A stretch of DNA of 64,000 nt from Flavobacteriaceae bacterium D16 (GCA_021295155.1 JAJTJC010000036.1:558001-622000), one strand, 5' to 3'; numbered from the stretch's first letter, positions 16,262-25,371 are shown. Numbers and translations are program-made. The notes: generated by a model not told the origin, from the letters alone.

Positions 16262-16855
16262 ATGCATAGAAGAAGCGCACTCAAAAAAACAGGTTTATTG
16301 GCAGGTGCTGCCGTTGCAATGCCCACAATGCTTTCATTGCTGCAATCCTGCGAGAATGAGCCAAGATTGACCTGGAAACCTGAATTCTTTACAATGGAAG
16401 AAGCCGCCACTATAGGCACGCTGGTCGAAATGATTTTACCAAGAACAGATACCCCAGGAGCTTTGGATGTAAAAGTAGATGTGTTCATTGATAAAGTAAT
16501 TTCTCAAATCTATGACCTGGAAGGACAGCAAAATATGCGGGATGAAATCTCCGCCTTTAATAATCGTTGTAAGGAGAAATTCGGCACTGTCTTTGTAAGC
16601 CTTGATGAGTCTAAAAGAGTTGAGGTTTTAAAAGCCGAAGAAAAGTCATCGGGTAAATTTAATCCCAGTATTTGGGGCACCACCATTGGTGATCAAGAAC
16701 CAATTGGTTTTTATCGTTCAATGAAATCAATGGCGATATGGGCCTATTTCACTTCTGAAGAAATAGGCGAACGAGTATTGAGCTACGACCCCATTCCGCG
16801 CAGCTACGAACCATGCAAACCACTCTCTGAAATTGGCAATCGTTGGAGTTTATAG
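16262..16855 (+). CDS. Gluconate 2-dehydrogenase subunit 3 family protein, Tat lipoprotein
   Basis: 197 residues. The N-terminus combines a twin-arginine start (MHRRSALKKTG), a hydrophobic stretch and a lipobox-like end (LSLLQSC), suggesting Tat export with lipid anchoring. The body (FFTMEEAATIGTLVEMILPRTDTPGA) is typical of the gluconate_2-dh3 family, the small subunit that accompanies GMC dehydrogenases. It is encoded 3 bases after the GMC gene, so the two form one transcript and probably one complex at the membrane. Confidence 0.9.
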   Translation: MHRRSALKKTGLLAGAAVAMPTMLSLLQSCENEPRLTWKPEFFTMEEAATIGTLVEMILPRTDTPGALDVKVDVFIDKVISQIYDLEGQQNMRDEISAFNNRCKEKFGTVFVSLDESKRVEVLKAEEKSSGKFNPSIWGTTIGDQEPIGFYRSMKSMAIWAYFTSEEIGERVLSYDPIPRSYEPCKPLSEIGNRWSL

Positions 16856-16899
16856 TCACCGCATGGCTCCTTGTTGGCCATGGTGTTCTCCATTTATTT

Positions 16900-17232
16900 T
16901 CAGAAAAGTTCGTATATCTTATCCGATAATTCCTTGATTATTTTTTTCCTGCTCTGGCTGCCCTTCCACAAATACGGGTTTCGATAACTGGCCTCTATGC
17001 CATAGGTCATAAAATTCGAGACCGTTACTCCGCTGGGCCCTACCCTTTCCTCAAGGAGCTCCTGATGCTCTGCAACTTTCCTGGCTACAAATTCCAGTTG
17101 ATTAATGGATAGCTCACTTTGTTTATAAAGCCACTTGATGTTGCCAAAAGGAATATCAAAAAAGTGATTCAAGATCGCATTTATGTTCTCCTTGTTCAGA
17201 GGATATATGTTGTCTTTTTTTGATGGAAACAT
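16900..17232 (-). CDS. Hypothetical protein
   Basis: 110 residues, mostly helical and charged; family not recognised. No signal peptide, membrane segment or catalytic motif is visible. The sequence is protein-like (balanced composition, no competing ORF on the other strand), and it stands alone, convergent with the GMC operon. I treat it as probable but unproven. Confidence 0.5.
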   Translation of the reverse strand: MFPSKKDNIYPLNKENINAILNHFFDIPFGNIKWLYKQSELSINQLEFVARKVAEHQELLEERVGPSGVTVSNFMTYGIEASYRNPYLWKGSQSRKKIIKELSDKIYELF

Positions 17233-17290
17233 GGTTTTGAGGTTTACAGATTGGGTTGTCCTAAAGATTTAATTCGAAGGATTTCCAGAA

Positions 17291-17325
17291 ATAGATAGCT
17301 CGGATATGATATCCGAGCTATCTAT
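17291..17325. terminator. Hairpin, copy 2 of a two-member family (downstream of mce)
   Basis: A 16-bp stem with loop TGA, directly after the methylmalonyl-CoA epimerase stop codon. It shares its core and outer arms with 1322-1356, differing by two compensated base pairs. It probably terminates mce transcription. Confidence 0.65.
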
Positions 17326-17332
17326 ATAACTT

Positions 17333-17737
17333 TTATTCCGGTGCTTCCTGGCACAACTCTACCAAAACGCCATTAGCGCTTTTGGGGTGCAGGAATGCCA
17401 CCAGCTTATTGTCAGCTCCCTTTTTCGGGTTTTCGTTCAGCACAATAAAACCTTCGCCTTTCAAGCGCTCTATCTCGGCATGGATGTCTTCTACATCAAA
17501 GGCAATATGGTGGATGCCCTCTCCCCTTTTGGCCACATACTTACTTATCGGGCTGTCTTCCCGGGTGCCCTCCAGCAATTCGATCTTGTTGGGGCCGGAA
17601 GCAAAAAAGGAGGTTTTTACCCCTTCGGATGCAACCTCTTCTTCCTTATAGGGACCCTCCCCGAATAACTTGCGAAACAGTTCGTTGGAGGCTTTCAGGT
17701 CCTTTACAGCGATGCCTATATGTTCTATTTTTCTCAT
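17333..17737 (-). CDS. mce: Methylmalonyl-CoA epimerase
   Basis: A 134-residue vicinal-oxygen-chelate fold protein: IEHIGIAVKDL at the N-terminus with a metal-ligand His, GIHHIAFDVEDI mid-protein with the second His, and GVLVELCQ near the C-terminus with the ligand Glu. The length is typical. It interconverts the R and S forms of methylmalonyl-CoA in propionate metabolism, a pathway common in Bacteroidota. It is a single gene here; the mutase is not in the window. Confidence 0.93.
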   Translation of the reverse strand: MRKIEHIGIAVKDLKASNELFRKLFGEGPYKEEEVASEGVKTSFFASGPNKIELLEGTREDSPISKYVAKRGEGIHHIAFDVEDIHAEIERLKGEGFIVLNENPKKGADNKLVAFLHPKSANGVLVELCQEAPE

Positions 17738-17797
17738 GTTTATCCCTAAGGTTTCGGTTGTGCGTTAACTACCCTCTAATTTACGCATTATTTGCCG

Positions 17798-17805
17798 TAT
17801 TTTTG
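17798..17805 (+). promoter_or_regulatory. -7 promoter box TATTTTTG for rbfA
   Basis: An exact TAnnTTTG match 4 bases before the rbfA ATG, giving a very short or absent leader. No TTG -33 element is seen at the usual distance. Confidence 0.4.
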
Positions 17806-17809
17806 CCCC

Positions 17810-18199
17810 ATGGAGACGCAACGACAGAAAAAAATAGGGGGGCTCATCCAACAGGATCTGGCCGATATTTTACAACGGGCTGCAAGCGAAGGTACGCCCG
17901 GTACCCTGATCTCGGTCTCCAAGGTTTCGGTAACCGCAGACCTCTCCATTGCTAAGGTATATGTGAGCGTTTTCCCCACAGGCAAAGCGAAGAAAATTGT
18001 AGAAGAAATTAAGGAAAGCACGCCTGCAGTCCGCCACGAACTTGCACAACGCACCAAACACCAGCTCAGGCGCACCCCGGAACTCCTCTTCTTCCTGGAT
18101 GATTCCCTGGACTATATCGATAAGATAGACCAAAGCCTGAAAGAAGGGGAAAACCCCATTGAAAAGCCAGACATCCTGCCCAGGCGGAAAAAGTCCTAG
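17810..18199 (+). CDS. rbfA: Ribosome-binding factor A
   Basis: 129 residues from the ATG at 17810 (METQRQKKIGG); the frame is open slightly upstream, but that runs through the promoter box. A KH-type fold is expected, with the family pattern KIGGLIQQDLADIL, VSVTADLSIAKVYVSVFP, and the C-terminal ELLFFLDDSLDYIDKIDQSL. It matures the 30S subunit. It is followed 3 bases later by a LolC/E-like permease gene. Confidence 0.93.
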   Translation: METQRQKKIGGLIQQDLADILQRAASEGTPGTLISVSKVSVTADLSIAKVYVSVFPTGKAKKIVEEIKESTPAVRHELAQRTKHQLRRTPELLFFLDDSLDYIDKIDQSLKEGENPIEKPDILPRRKKS

Positions 18200-18202
18200 C
18201 CC

Positions 18203-19408
18203 ATGAATTTTCCGTTCTACATTGCCCGGCGTTATGTGCGCTCGAAAAGCAGCCAGAATGCGGTGAATGTCATCAATTTTATTACCTTCCTGGTAATCGT
18301 AATCGGTTCGGCAGCCTTGTTTATCGTCCTCTCCGGTTTTGCCGGATTGAAAACCTTCAGCCTCTCCTTTAGCAACACTTTCGATCCGGATCTTAAAGCG
18401 GTCCCGGCTACCGGCAAATTTTTTCAGCTTAACGCGAACACCTTCAATTCCCTGCAGGAAGTTGAGGGTGTGGCCCTCTTTTCCCAGGAAATAGAAGAAC
18501 GGGTATACCTTACCCACCAGAAAAAAAGCGATGTAGCCTACATCAAAGGGGTAGATCAGGCCTATGCCACAACCACAAGGATAGACAGCACCATATACTG
18601 GGGCAACTGGGAGGTTGAAAACCAACGTACGGTGGTAGGCTTGGGGATTGCCAACCTGCTGGGGCTTGCATTGGACAATTTTCGAAGTCCCCTCGTGGTC
18701 CTTGCCCCCAAGCCAGGTGAAGGCACTTTGGGTACCCAGGGGTTTAATGCCAAGCCTTATAACGAACTCTCCCTGGTGCTGAGTGGGGTCTATGCCCTGG
18801 AGGAAAACCTGGACAAGAAGTACGTCTTTACGGACCTGCGCCTGGTGCAAGCCTTGCTCGAAAAAGACAGCACGCAGCTGTCCGGGATTAATTTCCAACT
18901 CAACCCGGATGCCAATCCGGAACAGCTTCGTACTAGCCTTCAGGCCGTCCTAGGGCCTGAGGTGCAAATCAAAACACGACGGGAACTCAACCAGACGCTC
19001 TACCGGATGCTGAATACGGAGAACCTGGCTACCTACCTCATCTTCACCCTGGTGTTGATCATCGCCCTCTTCAATGTGGTGGGCGCCATAATTATGATGA
19101 TCCTGGACAAACAACAAAACTCCAGGACGCTTTATAGCCTCGGTACCACCCTGAGGGAGATTCGCAGGATTTATTTTGTCCAGGGGGTTATTGTAACCAC
19201 TATGGGCGGGGTAATCGGCGTTGTGCTTGGATCCCTGCTAATAGCATCCCAATTGGCCTTTGGGTGGTTAAAGATCACTCCTTCCCTGGCTTATCCGGTG
19301 GAATACCAGCTGGTAAATGTGCTCATCGTGTTAGGAACGATTATGGTCCTGGGGCTGATCGCTTCCAAAATAGCCAGCAGGCGGGTCAATAAGAAACTGC
19401 TATCCTGA
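18203..19408 (+). CDS. FtsX/LolC-E-type ABC transporter permease
   Basis: 401 residues in the lipoprotein-releasing permease pattern: N-terminal YIARRYVRSKSSQNAVNVIN and the first membrane helix (FITFLVIVIGSAALFIVLSGF), a large periplasmic domain (about 45-265), then three C-terminal helices (about 275-395). It probably works with a LolD-like ATPase encoded elsewhere to move lipoproteins from the inner membrane. The gene follows rbfA directly. It meets dusB tail to tail with no spacer. Confidence 0.88.
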   Translation: MNFPFYIARRYVRSKSSQNAVNVINFITFLVIVIGSAALFIVLSGFAGLKTFSLSFSNTFDPDLKAVPATGKFFQLNANTFNSLQEVEGVALFSQEIEERVYLTHQKKSDVAYIKGVDQAYATTTRIDSTIYWGNWEVENQRTVVGLGIANLLGLALDNFRSPLVVLAPKPGEGTLGTQGFNAKPYNELSLVLSGVYALEENLDKKYVFTDLRLVQALLEKDSTQLSGINFQLNPDANPEQLRTSLQAVLGPEVQIKTRRELNQTLYRMLNTENLATYLIFTLVLIIALFNVVGAIIMMILDKQQNSRTLYSLGTTLREIRRIYFVQGVIVTTMGGVIGVVLGSLLIASQLAFGWLKITPSLAYPVEYQLVNVLIVLGTIMVLGLIASKIASRRVNKKLLS

Positions 19409-20401
19409 TCAGGCAAACTGGTGATCACCAAACTTTTCCAGCACTTCTTCAAAGGCCGCAAAAACATCGGCCGCATCGTCACTGGTAACCATTTTTAAGC
19501 GGTATTCCTTAAAGTTCGGTATCCCTTTGAAGTAATTGGTATAGTGCCTTCGGGTCTCAAAAACCCCAAGCTTTTCGCCTTTCCAGTCGATCGCCATTTG
19601 CAGGTGTCTCCTGGCGGCTTCCACCCGCGCTTCCATGGTGGGCGGATGTAGGTGAGCGCCTGTTTTAAAGTAGTGTTTTACCTCCTTAAAGAACCAGGGA
19701 TAGCCAATACTTGCCCTGCCGATCATGGCCCCATCCAGTCCGTATTCGTCGCGCATGCGCATTGCGGCTTCGGGAGAAGAAACGTCTCCATTCCCAAAGA
19801 CCGGGATATGCATCCTGGAGTTATTTTTTACCTCGGCTATAGGACGCCAGTCGGCCTCGCCTTTATACATCTGGGCGCGCGTACGCCCGTGGATAGCAAT
19901 AGCCTGGCAGCCAACATCCTGTAAGCGCTCTGCCACCTCAACAATACGGATGGAGTTGTGGTCCCACCCCAATCGGGTTTTCACTGTTACAGGAAGTTTG
20001 GTGTGTTCCACCATGGCCTTGGTAAGGCTCACCATCTTGTCTATGTCCTTCAGGATGCCGGCACCGGCGCCTTTACAGACCACTTTCTTTACGGGGCAGC
20101 CAAAATTGATGTCGATAATATCCGGATTAGATTGCTCCACGATCTCTACCGAACGAAGCATAGAATCCAGGTTGGCCCCAAAGATCTGTATCCCCACAGG
20201 GCGTTCCTTTTCATAAATATCCAGCTTCATGACGCTTTTGGCGGCATCACGGATCAATCCTTCCGAAGAGATAAATTCAGTGTAAACCACATCAGCTCCC
20301 TGCTCCTTGCACAGGGCACGGAAAGGGGGGTCACTCACATCCTCCATGGGCGCGAGCAACAAGGGAAAATCCGGCAAATTTATATCTCCAATCTTAGGCA
20401 T
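19409..20401 (-). CDS. dusB: tRNA-dihydrouridine synthase
   Basis: A 330-residue FMN-dependent TIM-barrel enzyme reducing uridine to dihydrouridine in tRNA D-loops. Signatures: LLLAPMEDVSDPPFR at the N-terminus, GCPVKKVVCKGAGAG with the catalytic cysteine, AIHGRTRAQMY, PVFGNGDV, and DGAMIGRASIGYPW. The C-terminal helical tRNA-binding domain is present. It begins 53 bases downstream of the outer-membrane protein gene on the same strand. Confidence 0.96.
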   Translation of the reverse strand: MPKIGDINLPDFPLLLAPMEDVSDPPFRALCKEQGADVVYTEFISSEGLIRDAAKSVMKLDIYEKERPVGIQIFGANLDSMLRSVEIVEQSNPDIIDINFGCPVKKVVCKGAGAGILKDIDKMVSLTKAMVEHTKLPVTVKTRLGWDHNSIRIVEVAERLQDVGCQAIAIHGRTRAQMYKGEADWRPIAEVKNNSRMHIPVFGNGDVSSPEAAMRMRDEYGLDGAMIGRASIGYPWFFKEVKHYFKTGAHLHPPTMEARVEAARRHLQMAIDWKGEKLGVFETRRHYTNYFKGIPNFKEYRLKMVTSDDAADVFAAFEEVLEKFGDHQFA

Positions 20402-20454
20402 CTCTATGTTCTAAGTGGCGCAAAATTAAAAATAAAGCCGGAATATGCAGGAAT

Positions 20455-22866
20455 TTACTCGTTTTGAAGCCGTTTAAGCTCGGATTTCTGTAGTTCACGC
20501 GTAGTCCTGGAGAGGCGGTAGTTTCCGAAATTATAGGTAAACCCAAGTCGCACAAACTGGGTTTCCGGGACTGCCTTATAGGTATTGTCCTGGTTGGCAT
20601 AGCGGGAAACCAGGGTGGGGTTGGCCCGGCCTAGTATATCCTCTATGGTCAGGGAAAATATAGCCCGATTGTCCCATAAGCTCTTTCTTAACCCCATATT
20701 CAGGGTTATCATTTCAGAGGTTTGGTACGAGCCTAATAAAAACCCACTCAGGTAGGTGAGGCTTGCTTCCCCGGTAAAGGATCCGTCCTCACTCAGGGTA
20801 AAGGAATTGTTCAGGTTGGTGTAGAATCCAGTGACCTTGTTGGTGTAGGTTTCAATGCTGCTTTCTTCTGCCAGCAGGGTTTCGTCCTCATAAAAAACAG
20901 AATTGTAGGCGTATAGGTGCCAGAAATCAGTTATAGAAGTTGCCAGGGTAAAATCAAATCCATAGGAAACACTTTCCTGCACATTCTGATAACTATCCCT
21001 TACTAGCTGGTTGATATTATCCTGGAAAACAAGGTTACTGATGTATCGCCCATTGTCCCTGTAGTAAACATCAAAAAAATAGGTGTTGTTGATGCTTAGG
21101 TTAAGGTTGAAATTGTTACTGAAATTTGGCACAAGCCCCGGGTTCCCCTCGCCGAATTCGTTTTCATTCAGGAAGTAGCGAAAAGGGTTGAGGTCTGCAT
21201 AATTCGGGCGGTCCAGCCGCCGGCTGTAGTCTAAAGTAATGCTATTGTCCCCGCCCAGGTTGCGGGTCAGATATAAGGAAGGAAACAATTCCAGATAGCT
21301 TTGATTATTGGTTTCCAAAAGGGTTTCTGAGCGTGTTTTTATATCGGTTTGTTCTGCCCGTAATCCCATTTTGAGGGTCCACTTGTTCCATTTCCCGGTC
21401 CAACTTGCATAAGCAGCAAGTACTCGTTCCTGATAGGCAAAATTATCAGACAGGTCAATATCAAACGGAGGCTGTGTATCATTGACATCAAAGAAATCGA
21501 TCCTACTCCTGGACTCGATCAGCGAAGCTTTAAAACCACTTTCAAAGCTCCCGGATTTTAAGGGGTTGTAATAATCCAGCTGTCCGGTGTAGATATCGAT
21601 CCCCTGAAAGGCGTCGGTAGAGAAAGAAAAATCCCGCAGGAAGTTACCGGTAGCATCGAAATACTCACTGGAGCCTGCTTGCTGCCTGGAGAGTTCGTAA
21701 TAGGTATAGTGGGCATTAGCCTTTAAAGTGGCCCCTTCCTTTTTCAGTTTGCGTTCGTAGTTCAGATCAACGGTTACGTTCAACTGGTCCTCATCCAGAC
21801 GACTTTGGTTCTGCAGGGTAGAGTCCAATGCCCCGGAGGCATTTCGCATAATGGTCTCCACCTCGTTCTGTATCACCTTGTTGGGGGAATAGGTGAGGTT
21901 GGAGGTTACATTAATCAGGTCGCGTTCAGAGGGATTGTAATCCAGCATCAGGTTGGCCTGTTGTGCCTGCGATCGGGTGGTTTCCCCGAGTTCGGTATTC
22001 CATCTCGCAAACACATCATTCTGCGCATTGATAAAGTTGACCGAGGTGTTGGTGCGTTCGAACTCTTTCCTTGGGTTGATTACATAATTGGCAAAAACCC
22101 CTACTTTCTCCCCTTTGAAATAATGACTGGTTCCCAGGCTGTACTTGGGGAAGATCCCCTGGGTGAATTGGGTCCTTAGGTTTCCTTTATATCCGGGATT
22201 CACATTGGTGCTGGTCCGGATATTCAGGATAGGGCCGTCTTCTGCCTCAAAACTTGCCGGGGGATTGGGGATCACCTCAACCGAAGAAATAAGATCACCG
22301 GAAAGCGCTTTGAGGAACTCCCGGCTTTGTGCCTGGGTTAACTGTACCTTACGGTCATTGAGGTATATGGTAGCTTCTTTTCCGCGTATGTCCAGCTTAT
22401 CCTGAACCATGACCAATCCGGGGACATTCCTGAGGATGTCCCAGGTTGTGCCCTCACTGATCACTGTGTTGGCCACATTTAAGATAATCCGGTCTGTCTT
22501 GCGCTCTACTGTGGGCCTTTGTCCCTTGATCACAACCTCATCCAGCCATTTCCCATTAGGTTCGAGGACTATAGCGCCTATTTTAATATTCGCGCTGATT
22601 TCCAGGGCTACAAAGCGAGATTCATAACCGAAGTACTGGGCTTGCAAATAATACAGCCCCCTGGGAATCTCCTTAAGTACAAAATATCCGTTGTCATCCG
22701 CAGAAATACCCGCTACCTGGGTGCTGTCTGAGGTTTTATAAAGAATGGCGTTAGCGTACGGAAGTGCTTTTCCCTGTGAATCCTTCACCGTACCAGACAA
22801 CTGATAGGCCTGGCCCATAAGCGCAAAGGGCAACAAGCCCAAAAGGATAAGTAGGGGATATCTCAC
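20455..22866 (-). CDS. Outer-membrane beta-barrel protein with carboxypeptidase-regulatory domain
   Basis: 803 residues. A signal peptide (MRYPLLILLGLLPFALMGQA) is followed by a CarboxypepD_reg-like beta-sandwich (about 22-105), a plug-like region (about 110-215, with GTTWDILRNVPGLVMVQD and IRGKEATIYLNDR), and a long beta-barrel ending in LGFTYNFGNYRLSRTT. This is the TonB-receptor-like 'outer membrane beta-barrel family' of Bacteroidota. No SusD partner is adjacent, so the substrate is unknown. Confidence 0.9.
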   Translation of the reverse strand: MRYPLLILLGLLPFALMGQAYQLSGTVKDSQGKALPYANAILYKTSDSTQVAGISADDNGYFVLKEIPRGLYYLQAQYFGYESRFVALEISANIKIGAIVLEPNGKWLDEVVIKGQRPTVERKTDRIILNVANTVISEGTTWDILRNVPGLVMVQDKLDIRGKEATIYLNDRKVQLTQAQSREFLKALSGDLISSVEVIPNPPASFEAEDGPILNIRTSTNVNPGYKGNLRTQFTQGIFPKYSLGTSHYFKGEKVGVFANYVINPRKEFERTNTSVNFINAQNDVFARWNTELGETTRSQAQQANLMLDYNPSERDLINVTSNLTYSPNKVIQNEVETIMRNASGALDSTLQNQSRLDEDQLNVTVDLNYERKLKKEGATLKANAHYTYYELSRQQAGSSEYFDATGNFLRDFSFSTDAFQGIDIYTGQLDYYNPLKSGSFESGFKASLIESRSRIDFFDVNDTQPPFDIDLSDNFAYQERVLAAYASWTGKWNKWTLKMGLRAEQTDIKTRSETLLETNNQSYLELFPSLYLTRNLGGDNSITLDYSRRLDRPNYADLNPFRYFLNENEFGEGNPGLVPNFSNNFNLNLSINNTYFFDVYYRDNGRYISNLVFQDNINQLVRDSYQNVQESVSYGFDFTLATSITDFWHLYAYNSVFYEDETLLAEESSIETYTNKVTGFYTNLNNSFTLSEDGSFTGEASLTYLSGFLLGSYQTSEMITLNMGLRKSLWDNRAIFSLTIEDILGRANPTLVSRYANQDNTYKAVPETQFVRLGFTYNFGNYRLSRTTRELQKSELKRLQNE

Positions 22867-22983
22867 AGTTAGGTAGGTTATTCTGTAAAGCTATGAAATA
22901 TATTTTCTGCCCACAACGCAAGCTCCTATTTCATAACCGTCTGATCTGCAAGCTAAAAAGGTCTTTCAAGCGCTTTTTCAGGT

Positions 22984-24213
22984 TTAAAAAGTGATTTTTA
23001 CCTCAATGTCCTTACCGTCCCGGGTAACGACTACGGAGGTGGTATCTCCTTTTTCAAAAGCCGACAAGGCCCGCATATAACTCATCATATCGGTCACCAC
23101 ACTGTCTCCCATCTGGACCACTACATCTCCCTTTTGCAGACCGGCTTTCTGGGCGGGTTTGTCTTCGCTTACCCCATCAATACGCATACCCTTGCCGTCG
23201 TAGAGATAATCGGGAATCACGCCCATGGCAACCTTGAAACGGGGTACTTCTTCGCTTTCGTTCTTGGTTTTTCGGAAGCTCAGCTTGGGGTCATCATCCA
23301 ATTCCCCCACCAGGTCTACAATGTATCCGGTAATTTTACGCATTCCCTCGTAGTTCAGCTTGTCTGCATCATCAGAGGGCTTATGGTAATCCTCATGCTG
23401 CCCGGTAAAAAAGTGAAGTACCGGGATGTCCTGCAGGTAAAAAGAGGTGTGGTCTGAGGGGCCTATTCCAGATTCCTTCAAAACAAGTTTAAAATCTTCA
23501 TTCAGGACATTTAGGTATTGAGCCCAGACCGGCGCAGTACCGGTACCGCTGACAGACAAAGTGTTGTCTTCCCGCAAACGGCCCACCATATCCATGTTCA
23601 GCATGTAGTTCACCTTAGACAGGTCAATGGTGGCATTCTTCACAAAATAGTTAGACCCCAGCAATCCCATTTCCTCCCCGGAGAAGGATATGATCAGGTA
23701 GTTGTTTCCCTTGTACTTACTGCTCAGGGAATCGGCAACCTGAAGTAAAATGGCTACACCGCTGGCATTGTCGTCTGCGCCATTGTGAATTTGTGGTTCT
23801 TCACCCCGGTAGAGAGAGCCCTCTCCGCCCATTCCAAGGTGGTCATAATGAGCGCCTATAATTACTGTGTTTTCCGCCTGATTGTCTATATATCCGATGA
23901 CATTGGTCCCCGTAATGGTGCTGTCTCCGGTGATGGTATACTGCACCTCCTTGTGTGGATCGGTCTTCGGTTTAAATGTGAAGGTCTGGAAATAGGTGCC
24001 TGCATTCCCTTTGGGCTCCAGGCCAATTTGTTCCATCCTTTTTTGCAGGTATTCTGCAGCCATGATCTCTTGAGGGGTGCCCGTTTCCCTTCCGGTCAGG
24101 GAGTCATTTGCCAGGATGGCAACGTCCTCTTCCAGGCTGACTGATACTGGTTTTTCTGATTTACAGGAAAAAAAGGTGGCAATAATTAGGGCGAGAATTA
24201 TTCTATTCAACAT
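22984..24213 (-). CDS. M28-family zinc aminopeptidase with C-terminal PDZ domain, lipoprotein
   Basis: 409 residues. A lipoprotein signal ends in IATFFSC (Cys17). The M28 domain shows the expected two-metal ligands: H122 (AHYDH), D147/D148 (GADDN), the GEE pair at 180-181, D208 (MDMVGR) and H277 (YHKPSD). A PDZ domain follows (about 325-409; DGVSEDKPAQKAGLQKGDVV). The protein is probably an exported peptidase. It is divergent from the TolB-like lipoprotein gene, with facing promoter boxes. Confidence 0.93.
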   Translation of the reverse strand: MLNRIILALIIATFFSCKSEKPVSVSLEEDVAILANDSLTGRETGTPQEIMAAEYLQKRMEQIGLEPKGNAGTYFQTFTFKPKTDPHKEVQYTITGDSTITGTNVIGYIDNQAENTVIIGAHYDHLGMGGEGSLYRGEEPQIHNGADDNASGVAILLQVADSLSSKYKGNNYLIISFSGEEMGLLGSNYFVKNATIDLSKVNYMLNMDMVGRLREDNTLSVSGTGTAPVWAQYLNVLNEDFKLVLKESGIGPSDHTSFYLQDIPVLHFFTGQHEDYHKPSDDADKLNYEGMRKITGYIVDLVGELDDDPKLSFRKTKNESEEVPRFKVAMGVIPDYLYDGKGMRIDGVSEDKPAQKAGLQKGDVVVQMGDSVVTDMMSYMRALSAFEKGDTTSVVVTRDGKDIEVKITF

Positions 24214-24222
24214 ATTTGCGGT

Positions 24223-24230
24223 TATTTTTG
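24223..24230 (+). promoter_or_regulatory. -7 promoter box TATTTTTG for the TolB-like lipoprotein
   Basis: An exact TAnnTTTG match 18 bases before the ATG at 24249. It faces the minus-strand box at 24233-24240. Confidence 0.5.
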
Positions 24231-24232
24231 TA

Positions 24233-24240
24233 CAAAATTA
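24233..24240 (-). promoter_or_regulatory. -7 promoter box TAATTTTG for the M28 peptidase
   Basis: An exact TAnnTTTG match on the minus strand, 19 bases before the M28 start codon at 24213. Confidence 0.5.
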
Positions 24241-24248
24241 CCCATCTT

Positions 24249-25355
24249 ATGAGAATTATCCTTGTTTTATTAGGCTTATCCTTTGTGTTTAGTTGTAAAT
24301 CTGAGCCCAAATCGGCCGAAAAGGAATCCAAGACAGAAGTTTCGCTTATGGCGGGCTCTGATACCCTCATCTACCCTGAGGAAAAACACTTCAAATCCAT
24401 CAAACAAATCACTTTTGGGGGCAACAATGCGGAAGCCTACTGGAGTTTTGATGACAGTATGATGATCTTCCAGTCGGATTACAATAAATGGGGGGTGGAA
24501 TGCGACCAGATGTTCCTGATGCAGCTTGGAGAAACTTTTCAGGATACCATGCCTCCCATGGTCAGCACGGGTATGGGGAGAACCACCTGTGCCTATTTCC
24601 TGCCAGATAATAAACACATCGTTTACGGGTCTACCCATTTAGCTGATCCCAAATGCCCTGAGGTTGTCCTTCGCAGGAATGGGAAATACTTATGGGCGGT
24701 CTACGACTCCTTTGACATTTTTGTGGCCGATCTGGACGGGAATATTACGGCGCAGCTTACAGACACCCCGGGCTACGATGCCGAAGCAACCGTATCTCCC
24801 AAAGGAGACAAGATTGTCTTCACTTCCATGCGTAGTGGCGACCTGGAATTGTACACCATGAACCTGGACGGCAGTGACGTAACCCAAATCACAGATGAAC
24901 TGGGTTACGACGGAGGGGCCTTCTTTTCACCGGATGGTTCCAAGATCATCTTCCGTGCGTCCCGGCCCAAAACCGAAGAAGCAATAGCCGAATACAAGGA
25001 ACTGCTTGCGGAAGGCGTGGTGCAGCCAACGGAAATGGAATTGTTTATCTGCAATGCCGATGGGAGCGATCTCAGGCAGATCACCTTTTTGGGTAATGCC
25101 AACTGGAGCCCTTTCTTCCATCCCTCAGGAGAGAAGATCCTGTTTTCCAGCAATTTTGAGTCGGAAGTTGGTTTCCCATTCAACCTGTATTTGATCGACA
25201 TAGACGGCAGGAACCTGGAAAGGGTAACCTACGGCAAAACCTTCAACGCATTTCCGGTATTCTCCAATGACGGCAAGTACCTGGCTTTCTCAAGTAACCG
25301 CAATAATGGCGGCACGCGAGACACCAACTTGTTTATTGTAGAATGGCAGGAATAA
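24249..25355 (+). CDS. TolB-like (PD40 beta-propeller) lipoprotein
   Basis: 368 residues from the ATG at 24249 (MRIILVLLGLSFVFSC), which gives a clean lipoprotein signal; the longer frame to 24216 passes through the promoter. Repeated PD40 blades are seen: DAEATVSPKGDKIVFTSMRS, DGGAFFSPDGSKIIFRASRP, WSPFFHPSGEKILFSSNFES and AFPVFSNDGKYLAFSSNRN. It is probably an envelope-bound propeller; the function is unknown. It may act with the divergent M28 peptidase, judged only by position. Confidence 0.9.
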   Translation: MRIILVLLGLSFVFSCKSEPKSAEKESKTEVSLMAGSDTLIYPEEKHFKSIKQITFGGNNAEAYWSFDDSMMIFQSDYNKWGVECDQMFLMQLGETFQDTMPPMVSTGMGRTTCAYFLPDNKHIVYGSTHLADPKCPEVVLRRNGKYLWAVYDSFDIFVADLDGNITAQLTDTPGYDAEATVSPKGDKIVFTSMRSGDLELYTMNLDGSDVTQITDELGYDGGAFFSPDGSKIIFRASRPKTEEAIAEYKELLAEGVVQPTEMELFICNADGSDLRQITFLGNANWSPFFHPSGEKILFSSNFESEVGFPFNLYLIDIDGRNLERVTYGKTFNAFPVFSNDGKYLAFSSNRNNGGTRDTNLFIVEWQE

Positions 25356-25371
25356 TAAGGAATCAAAGCCT

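Noticed and set aside
17870-18898. 342-residue minus-strand ORF opposite rbfA and the permease
   Set aside because: It is fully antisense to two confident genes; the length reflects codon bias of the real strand.
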